From Apodemus sylvaticus (lineage: Eukaryota; Chordata; Mammalia; Rodentia; Muridae), in assembly GCF_947179515.1 (NCBI RefSeq), contig NC_067482.1:72331811-72395810 (forward strand): DNA of 64,000 nt, given 5' to 3'. Below, piece by piece: positions 47,217 through 58,939 of the stretch. The first letter of the stretch is position 1. Each line of letters starts with the position of its first letter. The translations under genes and the position numbers were made by a program. The notes under the pieces are model-generated. The model was not told where the DNA came from. It saw nothing but the letters and a program-made list of their open reading frames with translations, and ran no database searches.

Positions 47217-47673
47217 GCATTTATCTTCAAGAGCTGGTAGTATTTCTCAGGTGAATAAACAGTGAAGGGTACACAAGGCCATCCTTGGAAGGATTGCTGT
47301 GAACCAAAACAAGCAGGTCTACAATGAACCTCAGCTTCCTGCTTTGGCAGGTTCAGATGGGATCGTTTGCCTCTGTGAGAGGTTTTTATTTCCTCCATGG
47401 TGATCCCTTCAGCCACTAAAGAGTGTTTTCTTTCTTCCACAATAGTCCCTTTGGTCTTTTTCCATTCGCACTCTTGAGAATACCATACTATATAATAAAA
47501 TTTACCTGTCTTCTACCCTCCTCCCTGAAACCCTCCCCCAAAGAGAACTGTTTGCCTAGTACCTGAGCTTTTATGACTCGTGATTGTAAAAATGTATGAA
47601 TACTTTAAGAGCTGTCATGTGCCAAATCTAGCCGGCTTCAAGTTACAAGCTTACCAGCTTTCTTTTTCCACAG

Positions 47674-47783
47674 ATACACGCTATTTCAAGGATATGATGG
47701 AGGCTTCCCTTCTGTTACCTCCCAAGGCTACTGTCTCCACTGAGAGACAAGCCAGGGATGTGGGAATGAAGCAACAGGATGAA
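47674..47783 (+). CDS. Clnk: Clnk coding exon (codons 98-134)
   Basis: The 110-nt exon lies between a strong acceptor (CAGCTTTCTTTTTCCACAG) and GATGAA followed by GTGAGT. The leading AT completes Asp98, giving YAD-TRYFKD across the junction, as in human YADTHYFK. The rest reads MMEASLLLPPKATVSTERQ and ARDVGMKQQDE. It is open throughout and close in length to the human segment (about 36 against 35 residues), but diverged after the first six residues. This part of the adaptor is a low-complexity linker, which fits its poor conservation. It ends in phase 0, as the next exon requires. Confidence 0.94.
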
Positions 47784-47971
47784 GTGAGTAAAAAGGGACC
47801 CTGGGAGCCTGGCATGGGGAGGGCACTTCCTAGCTCACAAACATATGTCCCAGGTCTCCTTCCACACCACATCATAACAGATGATGAGTCGGTCAGCAGG
47901 GGTTTGGGGGAACTGAAATGTGTGACTTATGGAATCATGGGCCTCTGGAGGAGTCTAGAAGGAACAAAAAT

Positions 47972-48062
47972 TTACATTTTCTGAAGACTTACTATGAATC
48001 AGGCATCAGGCTAAAGAATTTACAGTTTCTAATTATCATTACATTCTTCAGACCCTAAATTA
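47972..48062 (+). repeat. MIR fragment
   Basis: TTCTGAAGACTTACTATGAATCAGGCATCAGGCTAAAGAATTTACA, then CTAATTATCATTACATTCTTCAGACCCTA, follows the MIR consensus closely for its age. Confidence 0.65.
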
Positions 48063-48311
48063 GAACATAAATCTTTCAGATAATAATATGTCATTTTGCC
48101 AAGATTCTCAGCCCAGCATTGTCAACTGTTAACCTGAGCAGTGAGAAGACTCATGATTATTGAACCGCTGCAATATCTATACAAACCAGATAAGAACATT
48201 CTATGTGCTGGCCTAAAAGGTTATCAAGAGAAATTGGAGATAGTTATATGGAAATACCTTGTAAATGAAAAAGTGCTAGATGCATACGTAGTTTTTTTAA
48301 TAAAATGTAAT

Positions 48312-48372
48312 GCACACACACACATATATATACATACACGCACACACACACACACACACATATATATATACA
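48312..48372. repeat. (CA)n/(TA)n microsatellite
   Basis: CA and TATA blocks alternate. Confidence 0.95.
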
Positions 48373-48394
48373 TCCTCATAAAAACCAGTGTAGG

Positions 48395-48530
48395 CTCTTT
48401 AATACCAGCACTCAGGAAGCAGAGGCATGCAGATCTCTGAGATCTGAGTTTAAGGCCAGCCTGGTCTACAGATTGAGTTTCAGGACAGCTAAGGCTACAC
48501 AGAGAAACCTTGTTACAAAAAGCCAAATAC
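48395..48530 (+). repeat. B1 SINE
   Basis: TTTAATACCAGCACTCAGGAAGCAGAGGCATGC, then GTTTAAGGCCAGCCTGGTCTACAGATTGAGTTTCAGGACAGC and GAGAAACCTTGTTAC, match B1, with its left end truncated. Confidence 0.85.
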
Positions 48531-48542
48531 AAATTTTATAAT

Positions 48543-48543
<1 letters not shown>

Positions 48544-48588
<45 letters not shown>
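48544..48588. repeat. (GT)n microsatellite
   Basis: About 22 GT units following the B1 A-rich end. Confidence 0.95.
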
Positions 48589-48590
<2 letters not shown>

Positions 48591-49805
48591 CCATAAAATA
48601 AAGAAGACCTGCCCCCTTGATCTGCATGTCATTGGTGATAATATTCTGACACATTTCAGGTTAGTATTCCCTATAGAGACAGAGTCATACACAGAATATT
48701 ATTTGCATTAGCATGCCCTGGCTCCTCTCTTCTCACACTGAACCCACTCACAAAATAAGTTGCAATGTGGTATGCAAGAGCTTATCAGCATAAGCTGTAC
48801 AGCTATGCAGTCCCCCTGTAGAATGTTGATTAATGTGCTCTGCACTTAGTGAGAACGTTTTAAGGACTTAAGGCACATGTAAAAATCTTGTCAGTGCATG
48901 CCCTTGCAGAAGCTCTACAGAACCATACCCAACTCAAGGCAGCCTCAACCAAACTGGGTCTCGCTGGTGTACTCATGGGTTTTCATGAAGAGGGATCTCA
49001 CTGTTGAGTCCCGTGACAGCATTCAGTGTGGATGGGAGCATGCTTTTGCACAGCCCACCAGCTCTCCTGGTGGCATGTCCCCTCTGCTCATTACACTTGC
49101 CAGTTCTCTTGATATTCCTGCACGCTAGCCTGCCTTGTGCCGATGTAACAGATTATCTGTACATAAGCCTTTGTGTGCTTACATAAGACTCTGTCTAAAC
49201 CCAACTATGGAGGAATCTGAGTCTCTTACTGTCCACACCTCTGCATCGCCTCAGTTTCTTCTTTCTGTCAGGTCACTTCACAGAAGAACCATGATCTTGT
49301 CACTCTACCTCAGCTGAGCTGACTGAGAGGGCAGGCAAGGACGAAGGGTCACCAGGAGAAAGACTTTCTTATAAATTACGTCAGGCCTTGGCCCTGGCTC
49401 AGATGGTTTTACTTTAGCCATCTGGGATGAAGTAAGGGACTTTTGTGGCAAGTAGATTAGCTTTTTCATTAACAACCTTATTTCCAGGAGCTGCTTCTTA
49501 TTAGTTTTGAGATTAAACTATCTGTCTACTGGATCTTCAATAACCCTTATGGAAGGCTTTTCTTATCTCAGTTTCTTGGGATGATTTTAACTACGTTGCC
49601 CTAAACTGGTGTTCCACTGTTAAGCATGAATGGAATACCGAACACTGCTCTCAACAATGGAAGTATAGGAGGAGCGAGCCAGTGCCCACAGTCTAGTGGA
49701 GGACCTCGTAGTCTGAGGAAGAAGGTAGTGACAGGAGACGGTGGTCTTGATGTCTAGGAGAAGTGTGCAAAGCAGTTGTTCATCCGTAGTTATATGCGTT
49801 GTAAT

Positions 49806-49905
49806 CAGTAGTTCTCAACAGAGAGATTTTGCCTCCCCCATAACATTTGGCTCAGACTACAGTCATTTTTAGTTGTTAAAGAGGGGATACTGCTTAAGCA
49901 CTGTC
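49806..49905 (+). mobile_element. MER5A-like hAT DNA transposon remnant
   Basis: CAGTAGTTCTCAACAGAGAGATTTTGCCTCCCCCATAACATTTGGC, then ACTACAGTCATTTTTAGTTGTTAAAGAGGGG, follows the MER5A left end (ggttctcaaccggggggattttgccccccaggggacatttgg...catttttggttgtcac). A non-autonomous remnant far older than the rodent repeats. Confidence 0.75.
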
Positions 49906-49917
49906 AAGGGAAAAAGC

Positions 49918-50550
49918 AACACACACACACATACACCATATCACATACATATATATACACACACACATACACCATATCACATACATATATATACACGTAC
50001 ACATACCATACCATATATATATATATATATATATATATAATCACACCATAAACCATATATATATATATATATCACACCATAAACCATAACATATATGTGT
50101 ATACAAACTACACACACATCAACATACACACCATACTACACCCATGTATACACACTACACATGCCCCTGTGATGATGTTATGGACATCATAACACAGATC
50201 ATATCACTCACACACACACACACACACCACACATACACCAATACATCATAAAATATACTATATCACACATACACATATACACATACGCCTATACATACAC
50301 GCACCATACTACACACACATAGACACAGTACACATATACACAAATACACACCAATACACACACCATGCTACACACACATAGACACACAACATACACACAT
50401 CAATACACATGCCATACCACACACACATGGACACACTACACACACCAACATATAACACACACACTAGCACAACATACCATTCCACACACATATACACACT
50501 ACATACATACTAACACATCATAACACACACACAAACTCACATGCTTGCAC
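49918..50550. repeat. Long CA/TA-rich array
   Basis: About 630 bp of CACACA, TATATA and ACACCATA(C/T)CACA variants, with a repeated block (ACACACACATACACCATATCACATACATATATATACAC) at its start. Near 50030 there is a perfect alternating TA run of about 28 bp. Confidence 0.93.
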
Positions 50551-51135
50551 ACTCATACACTCACCATCAGAAGTCACCAAAACCTTACATACACAGGCAG
50601 GAAAGCTGAAGAAACACCATCCTGAAACCCTGAACATGCAGGGCCCATGTACAGTGAAGAGAGCCTGCTGCCCTAACTAGGCTGGCAATGAGGTGTGGGC
50701 AGAGAGGTGAATGGCCAACTCAGAGTCAGAAAGCTGGGGCTGCAGAAAGAACATTCAAAAGCCCACCAGCAGCTGCTCGACAAGATAGCAACTGGAAGCT
50801 GACGGCTCCTCTGTGGAGGAATACAAGGTCACAGAAAAACCCAGCCACCACTGGGTCCCAACCAGACTAAACTGCAGAATGGTGGCCTCCAAATGTAAGG
50901 ACTGGAGCTCAGTAGATTCAGACCTGCTCAGGCACCTTGCCCAGCTCAGTCAGCATTTGTGAAGACAAATCCCAGTGCTGACTGAGCAGGGCTTTCCAAG
51001 GCCTTGGCACCCCATCGTCCTCTTCCCTCATTCCTTTCTTCTAATCCCATTATCATTAACAGTGTTCTATGCCTGCAGTGATGACACTACTGTTGTGTTG
51101 TGTCAAAGTGATGCATTCCAGGTGTACCACATTAA

Positions 51136-51392
51136 CACACACACACACACAGTACACATACCACATACACACACCACACACCACACACACATACACACAC
51201 AGAGTACACACATACATACCACACACAGACACCACACACCACACACCACACCATACATATACACACACCACACACCACACTACACACACACACAGCACAC
51301 ACCACATACCACACAGCTCATACTACACACACACCACACACCACACATACACACACACACATACACTACACACACACACACACACACACACC
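51136..51392. repeat. Imperfect (CA)n/(CACACCA)n array
   Basis: About 250 bp of ACACACCACACACC and CATACA variants. It ends in a pure CA block. Confidence 0.94.
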
Positions 51393-51659
51393 ATCCTCAC
51401 AAGGAAGCAGGGTTGTTTTTTTTTTCTTTTTAAATCTCAGTTTGACCGAAAGGAGCTGAATGAGTCACCGTGCCCTCAGAGCTGGCACATGACAGAAATG
51501 AAGTGACATTACCTGAGCTGTCACTAAAGGTCACACTCCACTTTGGCCATGTACACTGGTCTTCATTATAATCCAGTGGCATACACTGGCTATTTTTCCT
51601 ATCATAAAGAAATAAAAGCTGAAACCATTAAGACCCTGGGTGCCAAGTCTTCACAGCAG

Positions 51660-51712
51660 AAAGAGGCAAAGTGGGATTTCAAACCTTGGATTTTATACCA
51701 AATAGCACCACA
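51660..51712 (+). repeat. Possible MIR tail
   Basis: AAAGAGGCAAAGTGGGATTTCAAACCTTGGATTTTATACC resembles the MIR end (agtggcagagctgggattcgaacccaggtct). Confidence 0.4.
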
Positions 51713-51903
51713 GCCTTGTCTGGTGGCAATCCACGTACTGACAGATACTTAGCAACTGCTGACCATGTGCACGCAGCAGTCTGGGAGATCAGTGGGCCCA
51801 GGGACACATGCATTTATGCTGAGGACTCTGGTGGTACAGAGTAGCTGGACACTTGGTGGCGGCATGATCAGTTGAAGCTAATGGTGCCACATTGTCTTTA
51901 CAG

Positions 51904-51949
51904 GTGGAAATGCCTACCTCCAAGGATGTCAGAAGCCAACACTTTAAAG
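51904..51949 (+). CDS. Clnk: Clnk coding exon (codons 135-150)
   Basis: The 46-nt exon follows GCCACATTGTCTTTACAG and precedes GTAAAG. It reads VEMPTSKDVRSQHFK in phase 0 and leaves one G. Human CLNK, as I recall it, has VDKPISKDVRSQNIK followed by Gly, ten of fifteen identical with the same phase. It is the last exon found. The next should begin in phase 1 and lead to the proline-rich segment (PLPPPRP in human). No such sequence was found to the end of the window, so at least 12 kb of intron follow. The proline-rich region and the SH2 domain that complete the adaptor are therefore absent here. Confidence 0.94.
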
Positions 51950-54900
51950 GTAAAGTCTCAAGAGTTTAAAACCTCCTGGTCTACCTCCCCTGCTCCTATG
52001 GTCTGTGTCCTGCTTGTAGTCACAGGCTCCCATATACTAGGAGCTCTGTTGAATTCTGCTCTGAGAAATGACTGTTCAGTTCTGCAGTCAAGCACACCTC
52101 CTAACTCGTTTACAGCCTTACCTTATTGACCAAGAAATTGATTGTGAAAACTCATATTCTGTTCTACATTATATGAGGAAGGCGTTGTTTCAAAAACATA
52201 TGGATTGCATTCAAATAAGTCATTTCTAAAAGCACATGCCCTGAAAACAATTACAAGATATTCCTATCTAATTTTAAAATGTTGATTAATGAATATGAAA
52301 ATGGACTTTACAGCTTGAGGCAAAACAACTCAATTTGAACACAGGTACAAGCCCGAAAGGAAGCAATTAATTCCACCAATGCTGGAAGCAGAAACTAAGG
52401 GCAGCTGGAGAAATTTGGTTGAACGGTACCCATTATCGGTCTCATCATTTTCCCATCGCATCCTCTTCCTGTGCCCCCATCGCCTCTTAAGATGTCCAGT
52501 GAAAAATATGTCAGTCTTGTGATTTACAGTCCCCGATAACTAAAGCCCACCAGCTTCACCGTTCATGTGCTTAGTGCTGAATCCCAAAGGCTCTTACACA
52601 CCGCACCTTTAGTGAGGGAGTGCAGCACTGCAGGTCCCAGTAGGAGACAGATAGTGAGTATAAAGGGGGTTAATCTAAGGAGGTTTACATACCAAGAAAC
52701 TGTGCAGAAGTGTGCTCAGAACAGGGAAAGAACAAAACATGGGACCACCCAGGGAGGAATTCGTGTTGGTCAGCTTCCCATTGCTACAACAAAAAACTGT
52801 AAGAAAGCTCAGCCTCTGCCTGACATGAAACCTGCAGAAGGTGCCTAACCTTCCTGAAGAGAACGGACCTCTTCAAGATCTAGAGCAGGGAGTCCTGACG
52901 CCCACTCACGTCAGCTGTGGCAGCTTGGGAGACCCAGTCACATGTGGGCAGGAAGGGTTCTCACGCTTCAGGCAGGACTCTAACAGCCCAGATCACAGTT
53001 CCTCTGCAATCTGCACAGACTCGCAGATTCCTGTCTGACTCCACTGGTCTCCCCAGTGTGACATGGAGACCAATGTGTCTTCTCAATGCTTCTTACATCC
53101 TTTAAGAACAGCTGCTCTGTCCACTTGACTACAGTTCCACTCTATCAGTCGATGTGCTTTCATTCTTTAAAAAAAAAAAAACATATCCTCAGCTGTTAGT
53201 CTCAGCTAGCATCATCTCCATAGACTCCTGGGAACCTCCACTATCGCAAATCTCTGGCTTGTCCCAGAGATCCCCCTGCCCACTGATTTCATTTCTCTCT
53301 CCCAGCCCTCTCAACCCCTTCCCTATTCTCCCCACAAATGAGTCCCATCCTGTTCCCCTCTCCACCACCTCTCCCAGCCAATTCCCTCTATCCATTCACC
53401 TCTGATGTCTATTTTATTTCCCCTTCTGAGTGAGAGTCAAGCATCCTCACTGGGTCCCTCCCAATTACTTAGCTTTGGGGGGGGGGGTCTGTGGGTTGCC
53501 TGGTTGTCCTGTATGTAATGCCTAATATCCAATTATGAATGAGTACATATCATGTGTGTCTTTCTGGGACTGGGTTACCTCACCCAAGATGGTAATTTCT
53601 AGTTCCATCCATTTGCCTGAAAATGTCATGGTATCTTTGTTTTTAATAGCTGAGTGGTATTTCGTTGTGCAAAGGCACCACTGTTTTGTCTGTTCTTCAG
53701 TTGAGAGGCATCTAGGTTATTTCCAGTTTCTGGCTATTATGAATAAAGAAGCTATAAACATCTTTTGGCTATATGTCCAGGAGTGGTACATCTGGGTCTT
53801 GAGGTAGAACTATTCCAAATTTTCTGAGATACTGCCAGATTGATTTCCAAAGTGGAAGTACATGTTTGCACTCCCACCAGCAAAGGAGGAGTGTTCCTCT
53901 TGCTCCACATCTTTGCCAGCATGTGCTGTCACTTGAGTTTTTGATCTTAGCCATTCTGAAAGTTATAAGATGGAATCTCAGAGTCATTTTGATTTGCATT
54001 TCCCTGACAACTAAAGACATTAAACATTTAAGTGCTTCTCAGCCATTAGAGAGTCCTCTGTTCAGCTCTATAACTCATTTTTTAAATTGGGTTATTTAGT
54101 TTGTTGGTTTCTAGTTTGTTGAGTTCTTTATATATTTTGGATATTAGTCCTCTGTCAGGTGTGGGGTTGGTTAAGATCTTTTTTCCATTCTGTAGACTGC
54201 TATTTTGTCTTATTTACAGTGTCATGTGACTTACAGAAGCTTTTTAGTTTCATGATGTCCCATTTATCAATTGCGATCTTAGTGCTTGAGTTATAGGCAG
54301 TCTGTTCAGGAAGTATTTTTCCTGGGTCCTTGTGTACAAGGCAGTCTCCCTCACCATCTTCTATTAGACTTAACAGATCCAGTTTTATGTTGAGATCTTT
54401 GATTCACTTGGACTTCAGTTTTGTGCAGGGTGATTAAATATGGATGTTCTTTTTCATTATTCTACATGCAGACATCCAGTTAGACCAGCACCATATGCTG
54501 AAGATGAATTCTTTTTTTCCATTATATGGTTTTGGCTTCGTTGTCAAAAATCAAGTGTCCATAGGTGTGTGGGTTTATTTCTGGGTCTTCTATTCTAGTC
54601 CATTAATCAACCTTTCTGTTTTTATGCCCAAACCATGTGGATTTTGTTACTATTGCTCCGTAGAAGAGCTTGGAATCAGGGATGGTGATACCTCCAGAAG
54701 TTCTTTTATTGTACAGGATTGTTTTAGCTCTCCTGTGCTTTTTGTTTTTCCATGTGAAGTTGAGAATTGTTCTCTCAAGACCTGTAAAGAATTGGGTTGG
54801 AATTTTGATGGAAATTGCATTGAATGGAATCTGTAGGCTGCTTTTGGAAAGATATCCATTTTTACTGTTAATCCTACCAGTTCATGGGCATGGGAGATCT

Positions 54901-55093
54901 TTCCATCTTCTGATATCTTCCTCAATTTCTTTCTTCAGAGATTTGAAGTTCTTGTCACATATGTTTTTCACTTGCTTGGCTGCAGTCACCCCAAGTATTT
55001 TACATGATTGGTGGCTATTGCGAGGGTATTGTTTCCATAATTCCTTTCTCAGCTTATTTATTGTTTGTATAATGGAGGGCTACTACTTGCTTG

Positions 55094-55133
55094 GGTTTTT
55101 TGTTTGTTTGTTTGTTTGTTTTTTTGTTTTTTT
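55094..55133. repeat. (GTTT)n tract inside L1
   Basis: A GTTT/T-rich tract of about 40 bp not expected in L1 ORF2. It may be a short A-tailed remnant or a local expansion. Confidence 0.8.
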
Positions 55134-56627
55134 AGTTAATTTTGTATCCTACCACTTTGCTGAAGGCGTTTATCAGCTGTAAGGGTTCTCTGGTAGAATT
55201 TTTGAGGTCATTTATGTATACTATAATATCATCTGTGAATAATGATACTTTGACTTCTTCCTTTCAATTTGTATCTCCTTGATCTCTTATTTGTCTTATT
55301 ACTCTAACTAGAACTTCAAGTACTATATGGAAGAGATAGAGTATGGACAGCCTTGTTTTGATTTTAGTGGAATTGCTTTAAGTTTCTCTCCATTAAATTT
55401 GATGTTTGTTATTGACTTGCTGTATATTGCCTTTATTGTGTTTAGGTAAGTAGCTTGTATCTCTGATCTCTCCAAGACTTTCAACATGAAGGGGTGTTGG
55501 ATTTTGTCAAAATCTTTTACAGGATCTAATCAGATGATCATGTGGGGTTTTTTTCTTTCAGTTTGTCTTTATGGTGAATTACATTGATGGATTTTCTTAT
55601 ATTGAACCACCCTTATGTCCCTGGAATGAAGCCTATTTGATCGTGGTGGATGATGTCTTTGATGTATTATTGGATTTAATTTGAGAGTATTTTATTTATT
55701 GAGTGTTTTTGCATCAATGTTCATAAGACATATTGGTCTGAAGTTCTCTTTCTGTGTTAAGTCTTTGTATGGTTTAGGTATCAAGGTGACTGTGAACTCA
55801 CAGAATGAATTTGCCAATGTTCCTTCTAATTTTAGTTTGAGGAATATTAGTGTTAACTCTTTTTTGAAAATCTGGTAGAATTCTTCACTAAAACCATCTG
55901 GCCCTGGGATCTTTTGGTTGGGAGGCTTTTAATGATTGCTTTTATGAATTAAGGATTATATGTCTATTTATATAGCTTATCAGACCCTTATTTAACTTTG
56001 TGAAATGGTATCTATTTAGAAATTTATCCATTTTCTTTACATTTTCCAATTTTGTGGAGTACAGGCATTTGAAGTAAGACCTAATGATTCTTTGAATTTT
56101 CTCAGTGTCTATTGTTATGTCTCCCTTTTATTTCTGATATTCCTAATTTGGATACATTCTCGCTGCCTTCTAGTTAGTTTGGCTAAGGGTTTGTCTATGT
56201 TGTTGATATTCTCAAATAAGTAGCTCCTAGGTTCACTGATTCTTTGTGTCATTTTCCTTGTTTCTAATTGATTGATTTCGACCCTGAGTTTGAGTATTTT
56301 CTGCCTTCTAGTCCTCTTGGGTGTGTTTGCTTCTTTTTACCTAGAGCTTTCAGATGTACTATTAAATTGCTAGTATGGTTTCATTAATTTCTTTGTGAAG
56401 GTACTCAGTTCTATGAACTTTCCTCTTAGTCTACTTTCATTGTGTCCCATAGGTTTGAATATGCTATGCCTTCATTTTCATTGAATTCTAGAAAGTCTTT
56501 AATTTTTTTTTATTTCTGACCTTGACCCAGTGATCATTAAGTAGAGAGTTGTTCAGTTTCAATGGGTTTCAATTCAGTTTGTAGGGTTTCTGTCGTTTTT
56601 GTTGTCATTAAAGTCCAGCTTTAATCC

Positions 56628-56808
56628 CGCTGGGCGTGGTGGCACACGCCTGTAATCCCAGCACTCTGGGAGGCAGAGGCAGGCAGATTTCTGAGTTCAA
56701 GGCCAGCCTGGTCTACAGAGTGAGTTCCAGGACAGCCAGGGCTACACAGAGAAACCCTGTCTCAAAAAAAAAAAAAAAAACCAAACCAAACCAAAACAAA
56801 ACAAAACA
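56628..56808 (+). repeat. B1 SINE inserted in L1, 18-bp target-site duplication
   Basis: A well-preserved Mus-type B1 (GCTGGGCGTGGTGGCACACGCC through GAAACCCTGTCTC) with an A-rich tail of A18 plus CCAAACC/CAAAA units. AAAGTCCAGCTTTAATCC flanks it exactly at 56610-56627 and 56809-56826. The host L1 sequence continues in register across it. Confidence 0.97.
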
Positions 56809-57194
56809 AAAGTCCAGCTTTAATCCATAGTGCTCTGATAAGATACAAAGGGATATTTCAATTTTCTTGTAGCAGTTGAGGCGTGCTTTGTGACCTAGTA
56901 TATTGTCAGTTTTGAAGACAATTCCATGAGGTACTGAAAAGAAGATATATTCTTTTGTGTTTGGGTGAAACACTCTGTAGATATCTGTTAGGTCTATTTG
57001 ATTCATGACCTCTGTTAGTTTCATTATTTCTTGTGTAGTTACTGTCTCAATGACCTGTCCATTGCTGAGAGTGGGGTGTTGAAGTCTCCACTATTAATGT
57101 GTAGGGTTCGATGTGCGATTTAAGCTTTAGTAATGTTTCTCTTACCAATGTGAATGCCCTTACATTTAGAGCATAGATATTAAAATTAAGACAT

Positions 57195-57469
57195 TTCCTG
57201 AAATAGTTGCTAACTTGGTAACTTGTTGTCCTCTTTGTCCCATTCCACTTTCTACTGCCTGCTACTATAGTATACTATATATAACTGAGCCCCAAAGATA
57301 TGCTGGAACAGGTCTGCTCTTCAGGTCAGACTTCTTTCTAATACAGCATAGTTTTTCCAAAACATATTATTGTCATCTTTATTCAATAAATACAAAATAT
57401 TTTTTGTTATTTCTTACTATACTAATGTGAATTAAAATTAAATGCTCATAACTAAAAAAAAAAAAAAAA
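57195..57469 (+). pseudogene. Retrocopied mRNA 3' end of unknown gene, inserted in L1
   Basis: The L1 sequence is interrupted here by about 275 bp of unrelated, non-repetitive sequence. It ends in ATTAAA signals (57431-57442) and, 12 to 18 bases later, a 16-base A-run (57454-57469). AAGACAT lies on both sides (57188-57194 and 57468-57474). This is the structure of a 5'-truncated processed pseudogene made by L1 machinery. Only a 3' UTR seems present, no convincing coding frame is seen, and I do not recognise the parent gene. Confidence 0.75.
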
Positions 57470-57809
57470 GACATCACCTTGGTTGATTTTTCTTTTGATG
57501 AGTATGAAGTGTCCTTCCCTATCTCCTTTGATTAATTTTGGTTGAAAGTCTATTTTATTAGATATTAGAATTGCTACTCCAGCTTGTTTTAGGGGTTCAT
57601 TTGCCTGGAAGACCTTTTTCCAAACCTTCACTCTGTCTATCTTTGTTGCTGAAGTATGTTCCTTGTATGCAGTAAAATGATGGATCCTGTTTTAGCATCC
57701 TTTCTGTTAACATGTGTCTTTTCATTAGGGATTGAGTCCATTGATGTTGAGAGATACTAGTGATGAATAATTGATAATTCCTGTTATTTTATGTTGGTAA
57801 TAGTGTGGT

Positions 57810-57812
<3 letters not shown>

Positions 57813-57845
<33 letters not shown>
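57813..57845. repeat. (GT)n microsatellite inside L1
   Basis: About 16 GT units within the L1. Confidence 0.93.
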
Positions 57846-57847
<2 letters not shown>

Positions 57848-58939
57848 CTCTTCCTTTGGTTTGCCAGTGTGGGGTTACTTATTTCCTGTTTTCTTGGGTG
57901 TAGTTAGTCTCCTTGGGTTGGAGTTTTCCCTCTAATGTCTTCTACAGGGTTGGAATTGTGAATAGATATTATTTAAATTTCATTTTGTCAGGGAATATCT
58001 TGTTTTCCCCATCTTCGCTGATTGAAATTTTTGTTAGACATAGTAATCTGTGCTAACATCTGTGGTCTCTTAGAGTCTACAAGACATCTGCCCAGGCCCT
58101 TCTTACTTTTAGAGTCTCTGTTAAGAAGTTGGGTGTAATTCTGATAGTTCTGCCTTTATATGTTATTTGGCCTTTTTATCTTGCAACTTTTAATACTTTC
58201 TTAGTTCTGTGCATTTAATGTTTTTATGTGGTGGGAAGACTTTCTTTTCTGGTCCAATCTATGTGGTGTCTGTAAATTTCTTGTATGTGTTTAGGCATAT
58301 CTTTCTTAACCTCTTAGCCATCTCTCCAACCCTAGGTATATCTTTCTTTAGGGAAATTTTCCTCTATGATTTTGTTGAAAATATTTTATGGGCCTTACAA
58401 CTGAGGATTTTATACTTTTTCATTCCTATTATTCTTAGGTTTGATCTTTTCATAGTGTGCCAGATTTCTGGATGTTTTATGTCAAGAACTTTTTTAGATT
58501 TAACATTTTCTTTGACTGATATATTTATTTCTTCATCTGGATCTTCTGGGTCTCAGATACTTTCTTCTATTTCCTGTATTTAGTTGGCGGTGCTTATGCC
58601 TGTAGTTCCTATTCTCTTTCCTAGGTTTGCTATCTCCAGGATTCCCTCTGTTTGTATGTTCTTTATTTCTTCTATTTCCATTTTCAGACATTCAGGCTTA
58701 TTTGTTCCCTTCACCTGTTTGATTGTATTTTCCTGTATTTCTTTACGTGTTATTCATTTACTCTTTGTAGGGTTAAATTTAAGGTCATCTTCTTGTGCTT
58801 TAGCTATGTTAGGATATCTCAGGCTTGCTCTAGGGTGATAACTGGGCTCTGGTGATGGCATATTGTCCTGGTTTTTTCTGATTTTGTTCTTATGCTGACC
58901 TTTAGTCATCTAGTTGTCCCTGATGTTGGCTGGATATTT

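Larger units (their letters stand above)
45309..47673 (+). other. Clnk: Clnk intron (2.4 kb)
   Basis: Most of it is repeat: two B1-type SINEs (45.89 and 46.14 kb), the second with a 29-bp internal tandem triplication, and a 0.9-kb GATA/GATACA array ending about 460 bp before the next exon. The remainder (45309-45888 and 47217-47673) shows no feature beyond splice signals. Confidence 0.85.
47784..51903 (+). other. Clnk: Clnk intron (4.1 kb)
   Basis: It contains a MIR at 48.0 kb, a CA/TA tract, a B1 and a GT tract at 48.3-48.6 kb, a MER5A remnant at 49.8 kb, a 0.6-kb CA/TA array at 49.9-50.55 kb, a second CA array at 51.14-51.39 kb and a MIR tail at 51.66 kb. The block 48589-49805 shows nothing I can name. 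Confidence 0.8.
53769..57180 (-). pseudogene. L1 ORF2 remnant
   Basis: This is the decayed endonuclease/reverse transcriptase gene of the antisense L1. Minus-strand fragments such as LRFHLITFRMAKIKNSSDS (C-terminal region, near 53.95 kb) and LTDIYRVFHPNTKEYIFFS (endonuclease domain, near 56.97 kb) are in the expected order. They are broken by many stops and shifts, and by the B1 insertion at 56628. It continues upstream of the second insertion at 57195-57469. Confidence 0.85.

Noticed and set aside
46253..47440. Minus-strand open frames of 304-395 codons
   Set aside because: They are translations of the GATA/GATACA array (Tyr, Leu, Ser, Ile, Val only) with no domain and no separate sequence signal.
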